A stretch of 64,000 nt of DNA, from assembly GCA_022821145.1 (NCBI GenBank), contig JAJEEE010000047.1:1-64000 (forward strand), given 5' to 3'. The DNA is from Acidobacteriota bacterium. GTDB taxonomy: Bacteria > Acidobacteriota > Terriglobia > 20CM-2-55-15. Shown here in pieces: positions 7,573 through 16,431 of the stretch. The translations under genes were made by a program, and so were the position numbers. The notes under the pieces are model-generated. The model was not told the origin of the DNA, ran no database searches, and saw only the letters and a program-made list of their open reading frames with translations. How positions within the stretch are numbered: position 1 is the stretch's first letter; each line of letters begins with the position of its first letter.

Positions 7573-10500
7573 TGGATCGGAGCGCCGCCCGGCTGCGGGA
7601 GACGCTTTCGGGCATCTGGGATCCGGCCGAGCTCCGGCGGATCGCCTCCGAAGTGCTCAAGCGGGAATCGCCGGTCCGCGTGTCGGGCCTCGGCGGCCCC
7701 ATGCGGGGCCTGTTCGCCGCCCGGATGTGGTCCGAGTTCCGGCGGCCGCTGGTGATCGTCGCCTCCGACCCCTCGGAAACCGACCGCCTGCGGACCGACA
7801 CCGTCTACTTCCACCAGCAGTTGAACGAACGGGGCGCGGACCGCGTCTCCGCCTTCCCCGCCTGGGACAACGACCCCTATTCGGGATTGGGAACGCACGC
7901 CGACGTGGAACGGACGCGGGCGTCGACGCTATGGCGCCTGCGCTCGGAAGCGGCCGACATCGTCGTGACATCGGCCCGGGCCCTCGCCAGCCGCCTGCCC
8001 GAGCCTGCGGACTTCGACACCTGCGGACTCGGAATAGACGCCGGCGACGAGCTGTCGCAGGAACTGATGCTGGACCACCTGGAACGGGCCGGATACGTCC
8101 GGCAGGAACCGGTCTCGACCGTCGGCGAGTACTCGCGGCGGGGCGGCATCGTCGACGTCTTCTCGCCGCTCGCCCCGTATCCCGCGCGCATCGAGTTCTT
8201 CGGCGACAGCGTCGACTCGATTCGCCGGTTCGATCCCGACGACCAGCGCTCGATCGGACCGTTGCGGCACATCGACGTCCTTCCGATGCGGGAACGCATC
8301 GTTTCCGGTCCGATCATCCGGCAATGGGCCGCCCAGGCCCGGCGCCGGTGGAGGGACGAACGCCACCAGGACGAGCTGCGCGCCCGGCTGGCTCTCGCCG
8401 ACGACGGCGCGCCGTTCGAAGGTTGGCCGTTCCTGATACCGGCGGCGGCGCCGCTCACGGCCGGACTGACCGATTACCTCGACGCCGGCGTGCTCGTCGT
8501 CGACGAACCCGGCGTTCTCTTCGAGGCGTACGGCCGCTACTTCGACGTTCTCGCCGAGAGGTACGCGCAGACCGATCGGGCCGGGGGCCTGGCGCTGCCG
8601 CCCGACAGCCTGTTCCGTCCGCCCGACGAGCTTCGAAGCCTTGTGGAGGCGAGGTGCTCGCTCCGCCTGGAGGAACTGGGCGCGGCCGGCGAGGAGTTCC
8701 ACGTGATCTCGCAGCCCGCGCGCCGCTTCCACGGCCGGATGCGCGAGATGGTCGAGACCGTCCGGGCGTCGTGGGAAGCCGGGCGTCAGGTGGTGCTTCT
8801 GGGAAGCACGAACGGAATGGCCGAGCGCCTGCGGGACATCCTGCGCGAGTACGAGGTCCCGTTTCGCACGGAGTTCGGCGAATCCGACCCGAGTCCGAAA
8901 CCGGCCGCGGGCCGCGCGCCGCTGATCGCCGTCGGACGCGTGTCGGAGGGGTTCCGGCTCCCGGACATCGGCGTCGAGGTGTTCGCCGAGACCGACATCC
9001 TGGACGAGTCCGAGCACTTCGTCGGCCCGGCGCGGCGTCCGTCGGCGACGGCGGCGTTCCTGTCCGATCTGGAGGACCTGAAGATCGGCGCCTACGTCGT
9101 CCACGTCGACCACGGCATCGGCCGGTACGAGGGCGTCGCCACGATCCACGACCGCGAGTGCCTGCGGCTGTCCTACGAGAACGGCGACGCGCTGTACGTG
9201 CCCCTGGAGCGCCTGGACCTGGTTCGGAAGTACGCGTCCAGGGAGGGCGCCCATCCGAAACCGGATCGTCTGGGCGGCACGACCTGGGCGCAGCGCAAGG
9301 CGCGCGTCCGGCGGGCCATTCGCGACATGGCCGAGGAACTGCTCCAGCTCTACGCCGAACGCCGTGTCGCCGTCGGGCACGCCTATCCGCCGGACTCGGC
9401 CTGGCAGAAGGAATTCGACGACGCGTTCCCCTACGAGCCGACGGACGATCAACTGGCCGCGATCGCCGACATCAAGCGCGACATGGAGGCCCCCGCGCCG
9501 ATGGACCGCCTCGTATGCGGCGACGTGGGGTACGGCAAGACCGAGGTGGCGATGCGGGCGGCGTTCAAGGCCGTCGACGCCGGCAAGCAGGTCGCCGTGC
9601 TCGCGCCGACGACCGTGCTTTGCTTCCAGCACTTCGAGACGCTGAAGGAACGGTTCGCCGCGTTTCCGGTGACGATCGCCATGCTCAGCCGCTTCGTGCC
9701 GCCGAAGGAGAGGACGCAGGTGGTGGCCGACGCCGGAAGCGGCAAGGTCGACATCCTGGTCGGCACGCACCGCCTGCTGTCCAAGGACGTCGAGTTTCGC
9801 GACCTGGGCCTGCTCGTCATCGACGAGGAGCAACGGTTCGGGGTCGCGCACAAGGAACGCCTCAAGAGGATCCGGAAACAGGTCGACGTGATCACGATGA
9901 CGGCGACGCCCATTCCCCGGACCCTGCACATGGCGCTGACCGGGCTCCGGGACATGTCGGTGATCGAGACCCCGCCGCGCGACCGTCTGGCGATCCGGAC
10001 CTCGGTGCTCGAGTTCAACCCGATCGTGGTCGAGAACGCGATCGAGGAAGAGCTGGAGCGGGCCGGGCAGGTCTACTTCGTCCACAACCGGGTGGGATCG
10101 ATCTACTCGATGGCCAGCTACATCCAGAAAATCTGCCCGCGCGCCCGCGTCGAGGTCGGCCACGGGCAGATGAGCGAGCGGGAGCTGGAGCGGGTGATGC
10201 TGCGGTTCATGCGCCACGAGTTCGATGTCCTGGTGGCGACGACGATCATCGAGAACGGCCTGGACATCCCCCTGGCCAACACCATGCTGATCAACCGCGC
10301 CGACCGGTACGGCCTGGCCGAGCTGTACCAGCTCCGGGGACGCGTGGGCCGGTCGAATCGGCGGGCCTACGCCTACCTGCTGATCGCCTCGGACAAGACG
10401 CTGACCCCCATCGCGCGGCGGCGGCTGGCGGCCATCCGGGAGTTCAGCGAGCTCGGCGCGGGTTTCCGGATCGCGGCGCTCGACCTGGAGCTGCGCGGCG

Positions 10501-11048
10501 CCGGCAACCTGCTCGGCGGCCAGCAGCACGGTCACATCGAGGCGATCGGCTTCGACCTGTATTGCCAGATGCTGGAGCGGACGATCGAGGAAGTGCGCAC
10601 CGGGGAGGCGCCGCCGGAAGTGGAAACGTCCATCAACCTGAAATCCGACCTGAAGATACCGCCCGATTTCGTCGCCGACGAGGCGCTTCGGCTGCGAATC
10701 TATCGGGGAATCGCGTCGTGCCGCACCGAGGCGGACGTCGACTCCCGCTACCGGGACCTGGAAGACCGCCTCGGCCGGTTGCCGTCCCCGGTCGAGAACC
10801 TGCTGGAATACGCTCGGCTCCGCGTGCTGGGACGCGCCCTCGGCGCACGCTCGATCGACCGGAAGCGGGACCGCGTGGAAATCGCCTTCGCGCCCGAGGC
10901 CCGGATCGAACCGGAGCGGATCGTCCAGCTCGTGGAACGCAACCCCGACGTGGGTTTCATGCCCCCGGCCACGCTCCACGTCTCGGCGGCCGAGGGAGCG
11001 GGGCGCGTCTTCGACCGTATCCAGACCGTGCTCCGCGAGCTTACTTGA
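7572..11048 (+). CDS. mfd: Transcription-repair coupling factor
   Basis: 1158 residues, normal for Mfd. The protein removes RNA polymerase stalled at lesions and recruits UvrA. In order: an N-terminal UvrB-like region (FPAWDNDPYSGLG, GEYSRRGGIVDVFSP), the RNA-polymerase-interaction domain starting at YVVHVDHGIGRYEG (~residue 510), and a RecG-like SF2 motor with Walker A GDVGYGKTE (~650), DEEQRFGV (~750) and TATPIPRT. The C-terminal TRCF domain closes the protein. The ATG at 7572 overlaps the rfaE2 stop and is preferred over upstream in-frame starts inside rfaE2. Confidence 0.97.
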   Translation: MDRSAARLRETLSGIWDPAELRRIASEVLKRESPVRVSGLGGPMRGLFAARMWSEFRRPLVIVASDPSETDRLRTDTVYFHQQLNERGADRVSAFPAWDNDPYSGLGTHADVERTRASTLWRLRSEAADIVVTSARALASRLPEPADFDTCGLGIDAGDELSQELMLDHLERAGYVRQEPVSTVGEYSRRGGIVDVFSPLAPYPARIEFFGDSVDSIRRFDPDDQRSIGPLRHIDVLPMRERIVSGPIIRQWAAQARRRWRDERHQDELRARLALADDGAPFEGWPFLIPAAAPLTAGLTDYLDAGVLVVDEPGVLFEAYGRYFDVLAERYAQTDRAGGLALPPDSLFRPPDELRSLVEARCSLRLEELGAAGEEFHVISQPARRFHGRMREMVETVRASWEAGRQVVLLGSTNGMAERLRDILREYEVPFRTEFGESDPSPKPAAGRAPLIAVGRVSEGFRLPDIGVEVFAETDILDESEHFVGPARRPSATAAFLSDLEDLKIGAYVVHVDHGIGRYEGVATIHDRECLRLSYENGDALYVPLERLDLVRKYASREGAHPKPDRLGGTTWAQRKARVRRAIRDMAEELLQLYAERRVAVGHAYPPDSAWQKEFDDAFPYEPTDDQLAAIADIKRDMEAPAPMDRLVCGDVGYGKTEVAMRAAFKAVDAGKQVAVLAPTTVLCFQHFETLKERFAAFPVTIAMLSRFVPPKERTQVVADAGSGKVDILVGTHRLLSKDVEFRDLGLLVIDEEQRFGVAHKERLKRIRKQVDVITMTATPIPRTLHMALTGLRDMSVIETPPRDRLAIRTSVLEFNPIVVENAIEEELERAGQVYFVHNRVGSIYSMASYIQKICPRARVEVGHGQMSERELERVMLRFMRHEFDVLVATTIIENGLDIPLANTMLINRADRYGLAELYQLRGRVGRSNRRAYAYLLIASDKTLTPIARRRLAAIREFSELGAGFRIAALDLELRGAGNLLGGQQHGHIEAIGFDLYCQMLERTIEEVRTGEAPPEVETSINLKSDLKIPPDFVADEALRLRIYRGIASCRTEADVDSRYRDLEDRLGRLPSPVENLLEYARLRVLGRALGARSIDRKRDRVEIAFAPEARIEPERIVQLVERNPDVGFMPPATLHVSAAEGAGRVFDRIQTVLRELT

Positions 11049-11076
11049 GCTATCCTCTTCTTCTGCGGAGGTGACG

Positions 11077-12111
11077 ATGACCAAAGCCGCCTGGGCGCTG
11101 TCGGCCGCGATGGCGCTGCCGCCGGCCGCGCCGGCCCAGACCCTGTTCGACGAGATCATCGCCGTCGTGAACAACGACGTCATCCTGAAGTCCGAGCTCG
11201 AGCTGCAGCGGTCGACGCTCGAGACGGCGCTCATCGAGCAATTGGAGGGCGCCGAGCTCCTCGAGGCCATCGAGGAGGGCCAGGCCAACCTGTTGCGGGA
11301 CATGATCGATCAGAGCCTGCTGGTGCAGAAGGCCGAGGAGTTCGGCATCGACGGCGACCTGGAAGTCGTGCGCACGATGGAGCAGCTCCGGCAGGACTAC
11401 GACTTCGAAACGCTGGAAGACCTGGAAGCCGCCATCGTCGCCCAGGGCGACTCGGTGGAAGAATACCGGGAGATGATCCGGACGCGTTACGTGGCCGAAG
11501 TGCTGCTGGGCCAGGAGGCCTACCGGCAGATCATCATCACGACCGAGGAAGCCCGGGAATACTACGAAGCCAACACCGAGGAATTCGACAGCCCGCCGGG
11601 CGTGCGGATCCAGGAGATCGTCGTTCTCAAGGACCCGAACGATCCGGACGGCGAGGAGAAGCGGGCCAAGGCGGAGGCCGCGCTCGCGCGCGTGCGGGAC
11701 GGCGAGGACTTCCAGGAAGTCGCCTTCGAGGAGTCCGAGGTCTCCACGGCCGAGCTCGGCGGCGACCTGGGGTTCTTCGAAACCGGCGCATTGAGCCCGA
11801 TCTACGCCGAGCCGGCCGCCGACTTGGGACGGAACGAGGTCAGCGAGATCATCGATCTGCCCGACGCGTACCTGATCCTGAAGCTCGTCGACCGCCACGA
11901 CGGCGGCATCCGCGTGTTCGAGCTGGCCATGAACGAAATCCAGCAGTACCTGGCGAGCCTCGAGTATCCCGAGGCGAGACGGACCTATATCGAGGAACTG
12001 CGCGCCGAAAGCTTCATCGAAGTCAAGGACGGGTACGTGGACACCGGCGCATCCCCCGACGCGGCCGCGTCCCCGGACACGGCCGCGTCCCCTGACGCGG
12101 GCGAGGAATAG
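11077..12111 (+). CDS. SurA-like periplasmic peptidyl-prolyl isomerase
   Basis: 344 residues. A signal peptide ending near PAAPAQT is followed by a SurA N-terminal chaperone domain (DEIIAVVNNDVILKSELE, a conserved start of SurA/PrsA-type proteins). A parvulin domain follows (~residues 175-285, with AELGGDLGFFETGALSP). SurA escorts outer-membrane proteins across the periplasm. The ATG at 11077 is chosen because GCGGAGG lies 5 nt upstream. The tail is a low-complexity run of SPDAAA/SPDTAA repeats ending in GEE. It may be co-transcribed with mfd. Confidence 0.88.
   Translation: MTKAAWALSAAMALPPAAPAQTLFDEIIAVVNNDVILKSELELQRSTLETALIEQLEGAELLEAIEEGQANLLRDMIDQSLLVQKAEEFGIDGDLEVVRTMEQLRQDYDFETLEDLEAAIVAQGDSVEEYREMIRTRYVAEVLLGQEAYRQIIITTEEAREYYEANTEEFDSPPGVRIQEIVVLKDPNDPDGEEKRAKAEAALARVRDGEDFQEVAFEESEVSTAELGGDLGFFETGALSPIYAEPAADLGRNEVSEIIDLPDAYLILKLVDRHDGGIRVFELAMNEIQQYLASLEYPEARRTYIEELRAESFIEVKDGYVDTGASPDAAASPDTAASPDAGEE
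12059..12105 (+). repeat. Tandem 18-bp repeat in the 3' end of the surA-like gene
   Basis: Two and a half copies of an 18-bp unit around GACGCGGCCGCGTCCCC encode SPDAAASPDTAASPDA. A low-complexity disordered tail is likely and copy number could vary by slippage. Confidence 0.5.
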
Positions 12112-12127
12112 GGGGCCGCGGCCCGGC

Positions 12128-12397
12128 GTGCGCCTGGACCAGTTCCTGAAATGGAGCCGCGTCATACCCCGCCGCTCGATGGCGAAAGCGGCCTGTGACG
12201 CGCGCCGGGTCCGCGTGAACGGCCTCGTGGCCCGGCCGGGCCGGGCGGTGAAACCCGGCGACGTGGTTCGCCTGGACTTGCCGCGCCGCGTGATGCGGTT
12301 GCGCGTGGCCGCCGTCCCCGACCGGGCGCCGGGCAAATCCGAAGCCGGAACGTTGACGGAAATCCTCGAGAACCGGCCGAAAGACCTCGACGCGTGA
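12128..12397 (+). CDS. S4-domain RNA-binding protein (Hsp15-like)
   Basis: 89 residues from GTG. The whole protein is an S4 RNA-binding domain: RLDQFLKWSRVIPRR, then ARRVRVNGLVARPGRAVKPGD. Small S4 proteins of the Hsp15/YabO type bind ribosomal RNA, Hsp15 acting in rescue of stalled 50S subunits. This copy lacks most of the basic C-terminal tail of E. coli Hsp15, so only the general RNA-binding role is safe. Its TGA overlaps the GTG start of the next gene. Confidence 0.8.
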   Translation: MRLDQFLKWSRVIPRRSMAKAACDARRVRVNGLVARPGRAVKPGDVVRLDLPRRVMRLRVAAVPDRAPGKSEAGTLTEILENRPKDLDA

Positions 12398-12771
12398 TCA
12401 CGCTCACACCGCTCGAACTGGCCGTCATGAAGTCGCTGTGGGGGAGGCGTTCCGCGCCGGTCAAGGACGTGCGGCTGGACCTGCTGCCGGAGCGCGAGCT
12501 CGCCTACACGACGGTCATGACCGTCATGGACCGCATGTTCAAGAAGGGCCTGCTGCGACGAACCAAGAAGTCGCGCGCGCACGTCTACGAGCCGGTGCCC
12601 ACCGAGGCCCAGGCGCGCGCCGACGCCGTCGACGGTCTCGTGGACAGCTTCTTCGAAGGGTCCGAATCCCGGCTGAAGGCCTACCTGGGCGGGGACGAGG
12701 AACCGCCGCCGGCAGCCGACGACTCCCCGCCGAGAGCCTCCCCCGTAGCCATCGACGACTCTCTGCTGTAA
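12394..12771 (+). CDS. BlaI/MecI/CopY-family transcriptional regulator
   Basis: 125 residues from GTG overlapping the upstream stop. The winged helix is clear: TPLELAVMKSLW at the start and YTTVMTVMDRMFKKGLLRR (recognition helix and wing). In the family a dimer represses operons and is usually cleaved after signalling by a BlaR1-type membrane protease. No BlaR1 partner is encoded here. The C-terminus past residue 95 is acidic and proline-rich (GGDEEPPPAADDSPP) and may be disordered. The regulon is unknown. Confidence 0.85.
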   Translation: MITLTPLELAVMKSLWGRRSAPVKDVRLDLLPERELAYTTVMTVMDRMFKKGLLRRTKKSRAHVYEPVPTEAQARADAVDGLVDSFFEGSESRLKAYLGGDEEPPPAADDSPPRASPVAIDDSLL

Positions 12772-12776
12772 GACGG

Positions 12777-14777
12777 TCAATCGCGCCGGCGCCGGTCGCG
12801 ATCGATCGCCCGAAGGGTCTCCAGTTCGGACTCGGCCGCATCCAACGCCTGCCGCAGCGCGTCGAGCTCGGCGTCCCGTTCGGAGGCGACCCGGCCGATC
12901 TCGGCCCGCGCGGCATCCAGGCGCGACCGGAGATCCGCGGCCACGGCCTGAAGCTCCAGGAGCGGGCCGAGCCCCACCGCTCGAGAGGCGCCGGGAAACT
13001 CGGCGCGCATGTCTTCGAGGATGCGGCGCGCCGCGGCCGCGTCGTGCAGCGGACTGTCGGGCAGCGCGTGAATCAGCGCGAGCCGGTAGAACGCCTCCTC
13101 GCGATCGATCGCGATGCGCGGATCGGTCACCTCGAGCGCGCGCCGGTACGCGCGGGCGGCCGTCTCGTAATCGCCCTCGGCGAACGCGATGCCGGCCGGG
13201 ATCGACGGGTCCGGCTCGGGCGGGACCGGCGCCGGCGCACTGGGCCCGCAGGCGGCCAACGCCAGCCACGCGGCCACGGCTCCGGAGACGGCGGCCGCGC
13301 GCTGGATCTTCTTCGGCGGCGCCTTCCGGGCGCCAGGCAGCAAGAGCCGGAAGACGCTGCCGCCTCCCGGGTTGTCCTCTACCCAGACGCGGCCGCCGTG
13401 CGCGTCCACGATCCCGCGCGATATCGCCAGCCCCAGGCCCGCGCCCCCGCCGGCATGCCCGGAACCGCCGGGACGCACCTGCTGGAACCGCCCGAAGACA
13501 CGTTCCTTGTAGGCATCGGGAATGCCCGGGCCGGCGTCGGCGACGGAGACCTCGACGCCTCCCCGCGGCGCGATCCGCTCCGGAGGGGCCGGATCGACAC
13601 GGATCGCGATCGTGGAGCCGCGCGGCGCGAACTTCATGGCGTTGTCCACGACGTTGCCGATGACCTGCACGATGCGGTCCCGATCGCAGCGGACCGCCTT
13701 CACGCCATCGGCGACGTCGAGCGTGGTCGCGAGCCCGCGTTCCTCCAGAGCCGGCGCGAACTCCTCGAGCGTGGCGCGGATGAGCGCGGCGGCGTCCTCG
13801 TTCCGCATCTCGTAGGTGATGGTCCCGGCGTCCATCCGCGCCAGGTCCAGCAGACCGCCCACCATGGACGACAGGCGCCGCGAGCTGCGGATCGAGAGTT
13901 CCAGCAACCGCCGCTGCTCGGCGTTCAGCGGCCCGGGCACCTCGTCCAGGAGCAGCCGCACGATCTCCCGCGACGCGGCGATCGGCGACTTCAACTCGTG
14001 CGACACCGACGAGACGAAGTCCTTCTTCAACCGATCCAGCCCCTCCAACCGGTCCGCCATGCGGTTGAAGCTTCGGGCCAGCTCGCCGAACTCGTCGTTC
14101 CGGTCTTCCGGGATCCGGCGCCCGAGCCGGCCGGCGCCCAGCCAACGCGTGCCTTCCATGAGGCGGCCGAGCCCTCCCGAGATCGAACGCACGATGGGAA
14201 ACGCGACGGCGGCCGAGAGCAGCAGCGCCGTTCCCGCCAGGATCCACGAAACCCGCGTCGCCTGCCGGTCGATGCCGGCCGAAGCGGCGAGATGACGTTC
14301 CACCTCGGCGGCCGATGACGCGTGGAGCCCGTCCACCTGGCTGAACAGGCGGCGGAACCGGTCTTCGAGACGGGCCGGCAGCCACGTGTAGCCGGCCGGC
14401 GGCGGGGCGCCGCGGGCGGACTCGACGGCGTCGGCGAGCTCACGCCAACCCGCGCGCAGGCGCTCCAGCGCCGCGCGTTCCGCTTCGGACGGGTCGAGCG
14501 CCTCCAGGGCCGCGAGCGTGCGCTCGAACGCCGCGCGGCTCTCGGCCAGCTCCACGCCGTACCCGCCCACCATCAGGTCCTTGGAAACGAACTCCTCGGT
14601 GTCCAGGAGGGTCTCGTCGAGGCGAATGGCCAGCGACGCGGCCGGAAAGTAGGTGAGCGACAGGTCGTTGCTGATGGTCCGCATCCGGTGGACGAGCGTC
14701 CACTGGTACGCCAGCGCGCCCAGGGTCAGCGCCGCCAGGACCCCGTAGCCCGCGACGATGCGCGTCGATACCCTCAT
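12777..14777 (-). CDS. Sensor histidine kinase fused to QseG-like lipoprotein module
   Basis: 666 residues. Two membrane helices (~8-30 and ~177-196) flank a helical sensor domain. HAMP follows, then HisKA with SSVSHELKSP (phospho-acceptor His ~260), then HATPase with VVDNAMKFAP, DAGPGIP and GLGLAISRG. This resembles QseE/GlrK. The frame continues without a stop into RKAPPKKIQR, a hydrophobic stretch and LALAACGPS (Cys ~510), which looks like a complete lipoprotein signal peptide. A TPR-like and coiled-coil region (to 666) follows, like QseG. In Enterobacteria QseE, QseG and QseF are separate genes. Start ATG overlaps the regulator stop (ATGA). A lost stop codon by error is possible. Confidence 0.85.
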   Translation of the reverse strand: MRVSTRIVAGYGVLAALTLGALAYQWTLVHRMRTISNDLSLTYFPAASLAIRLDETLLDTEEFVSKDLMVGGYGVELAESRAAFERTLAALEALDPSEAERAALERLRAGWRELADAVESARGAPPPAGYTWLPARLEDRFRRLFSQVDGLHASSAAEVERHLAASAGIDRQATRVSWILAGTALLLSAAVAFPIVRSISGGLGRLMEGTRWLGAGRLGRRIPEDRNDEFGELARSFNRMADRLEGLDRLKKDFVSSVSHELKSPIAASREIVRLLLDEVPGPLNAEQRRLLELSIRSSRRLSSMVGGLLDLARMDAGTITYEMRNEDAAALIRATLEEFAPALEERGLATTLDVADGVKAVRCDRDRIVQVIGNVVDNAMKFAPRGSTIAIRVDPAPPERIAPRGGVEVSVADAGPGIPDAYKERVFGRFQQVRPGGSGHAGGGAGLGLAISRGIVDAHGGRVWVEDNPGGGSVFRLLLPGARKAPPKKIQRAAAVSGAVAAWLALAACGPSAPAPVPPEPDPSIPAGIAFAEGDYETAARAYRRALEVTDPRIAIDREEAFYRLALIHALPDSPLHDAAAARRILEDMRAEFPGASRAVGLGPLLELQAVAADLRSRLDAARAEIGRVASERDAELDALRQALDAAESELETLRAIDRDRRRRD

Positions 14778-16147
14778 CGTCCCGCCGCGGACACGCGCCT
14801 GTCCGCCTCGTAGCGGTGGAGCTTGTTGCGAATCGTCTTGACGTCCAGACCCAGCAGGCGCGCCGCTTCGGCCTTGTTGTCGCCCGCCATCTCCAGCGTC
14901 TTCAGGATCAGGGCCTTCTCGGCGTCCTCGAGCGTCGTGCCGCCGATCGGGAAGACCAGCTCGGTGGCGCCGGGCAGCCGCGACTCCCGGATGTAGGGCG
15001 GCCAGTGCCGGTCCTCGATCCACGGCCCGTCGGCCAGAACGACCGCGCGCTCGATGACGTTCCTCAACTCGCGGACATTGCCCGGCCAGGGGTGTTTCTT
15101 CAGCCGCTCGACGGACGATTCGCGCAGGCCCTCGGCCGGCGCGGCGTGCTTCGCGCGGAAGACGTCCAGAAAGTGTTGCGCCAGGAGCGGGATATCGCCC
15201 GGACGCTCCCGGAGCGCCGGCAGCTCGATCGTGAACACGGCGAGCCGGTAATAGAGGTCTTCGCGGAAACGCCCGTCGCGGACGGCCTGCGCGGGGTCGA
15301 CGTTGGTGGCCGCGATGACGCGCACGTCGAACTCGATCTCCCGGCGCCCGCCGATGCGCCGCACCCGCTGATCGTTCAGGACACGCAGCAGCTTGGGCTG
15401 GAGCGCCATCGGCATTTCGCCGATCTCGTCCAGGAACAGCGTCCCGCGGTGGGCCAATTCCAGGCAGCCCGGCCGCGTATCGAGCGCGCCTGTGAACGCG
15501 CCCTTTTCGTGTCCGAAGAACTCGCTCTCGGCCAGGCCTTCCGGAACGGCCGCGGCGTTGACGGCCACGAACGGCTGCGCCCGCCGCCGGCTGAGGTCAT
15601 GGATGCGCCGGGCCGCCAGCTCCTTCCCGGTCCCGCTCTCGCCGGTGACGATCACCGGCGTGTCGGCGCCGGCCACGCGCTCGATCAGGTCGAACACGGA
15701 GCGCATGGCCCGGCTCTCGCCGATGAAGCCGTCGCTGCCGGCGACCTTGCCGCTGAGCCGCCGCGACCGGAGCCGCGATTCGACGTCCCGCGCCGCTTCG
15801 TCGACGAGCGCCCTCAGCCGGCCGTAGTCCAGGGGCTTGGTCAGGAAGTCGCGCGCGCCGTGCTTCATGGCCTCGACCGCGTCGTCGATTCCGCCCTCGG
15901 CCGTCACGAGCAGGACGTGGCAGTGCGGGTCGTCCCGCTTGAGCGCACGGAGCAGGTCCAGGCCGGACAACTCCGGCATGACGAGGTCCGTGACCACTAT
16001 GTCGGGATCGAACTCCCGCGCCGCGCCGCGCCCCGCGGCGCCGTCCGGCGCGCTCCGGACCTCGAAGCCCCAGCTCTTCAGGCGCAACTCCAGCGCCGCG
16101 CGCATGGCCGCGTCATCCTCGACGACGAGCACTCTCGATGTTCTCAA
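14774..16147 (-). CDS. Sigma-54-dependent response regulator (QseF/GlrR-like)
   Basis: 457 residues. Receiver domain (~5-118) with acidic pocket VVEDD and phospho-acceptor Asp ~54 (VTDLVMPELSG). AAA+ domain with Walker A GESGTGKE (~166) and the sigma-54-contacting GAFTGA loop (~217). C-terminal Fis-type helix-turn-helix (NKAEAARLLGLDVKTIRNKL). Such regulators open RNA polymerase-sigma-54 complexes after phosphorylation. The partner kinase is encoded next, overlapping by 4 nt. The TTG start is preceded by GGGAGAGG. A textbook -24/-12 promoter lies about 150 bp away, upstream of the divergent gene. Confidence 0.93.
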   Translation of the reverse strand: MRTSRVLVVEDDAAMRAALELRLKSWGFEVRSAPDGAAGRGAAREFDPDIVVTDLVMPELSGLDLLRALKRDDPHCHVLLVTAEGGIDDAVEAMKHGARDFLTKPLDYGRLRALVDEAARDVESRLRSRRLSGKVAGSDGFIGESRAMRSVFDLIERVAGADTPVIVTGESGTGKELAARRIHDLSRRRAQPFVAVNAAAVPEGLAESEFFGHEKGAFTGALDTRPGCLELAHRGTLFLDEIGEMPMALQPKLLRVLNDQRVRRIGGRREIEFDVRVIAATNVDPAQAVRDGRFREDLYYRLAVFTIELPALRERPGDIPLLAQHFLDVFRAKHAAPAEGLRESSVERLKKHPWPGNVRELRNVIERAVVLADGPWIEDRHWPPYIRESRLPGATELVFPIGGTTLEDAEKALILKTLEMAGDNKAEAARLLGLDVKTIRNKLHRYEADRRVSAAGR

Positions 16148-16301
16148 CGCGCCTCTCCCTCAGGCCCGCGGCCCGAGCCTCACTCTATTGTGGTGCGAAC
16201 GCCGCCGAAGCGGGAATTATTTCCGGTTTCCCGGCCGGGACGCCTCGCGCGGGCGAACCGGAATCGGACGTAACTCGCTGAGAACACACGCCGGACGCGT
16301 T

Positions 16302-16318
16302 TGGCACGCCTCGTGCAA
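16302..16318 (+). promoter_or_regulatory. Sigma-54 (-24/-12) promoter
   Basis: TTGGCACGCCTCGTGCAA starts at 16301. The GG (16303-16304) and GC (16315-16316) elements are separated by exactly 10 bp and the flanks match consensus TGGCACG and TGCA. Transcription would start near 16328 and give a leader of about 100 nt before the gene at 16432. A GGAA-N4-TTCC inverted repeat near 16215-16226 upstream could be an activator site (speculative). Confidence 0.8.
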
Positions 16319-16431
16319 CGAAGCGGGGCGAGGCGGGAGCCGGCCGAAATCCACAATAAGCCGTTCACCGGCCCCCCGATACGGCGCGTCGGCCGGTTCC
16401 CGCCCGGAGAACGCGACATACGGAGGTCGAC

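Noticed and set aside
7929-11303. Long minus-strand open frame opposite mfd, and a similar plus-strand one opposite the FAD/FeS dehydrogenase (41421-44762)
   Set aside because: They are mirror frames caused by high GC in third positions. No domain is seen in them and the plus or minus partner is a well-known gene.
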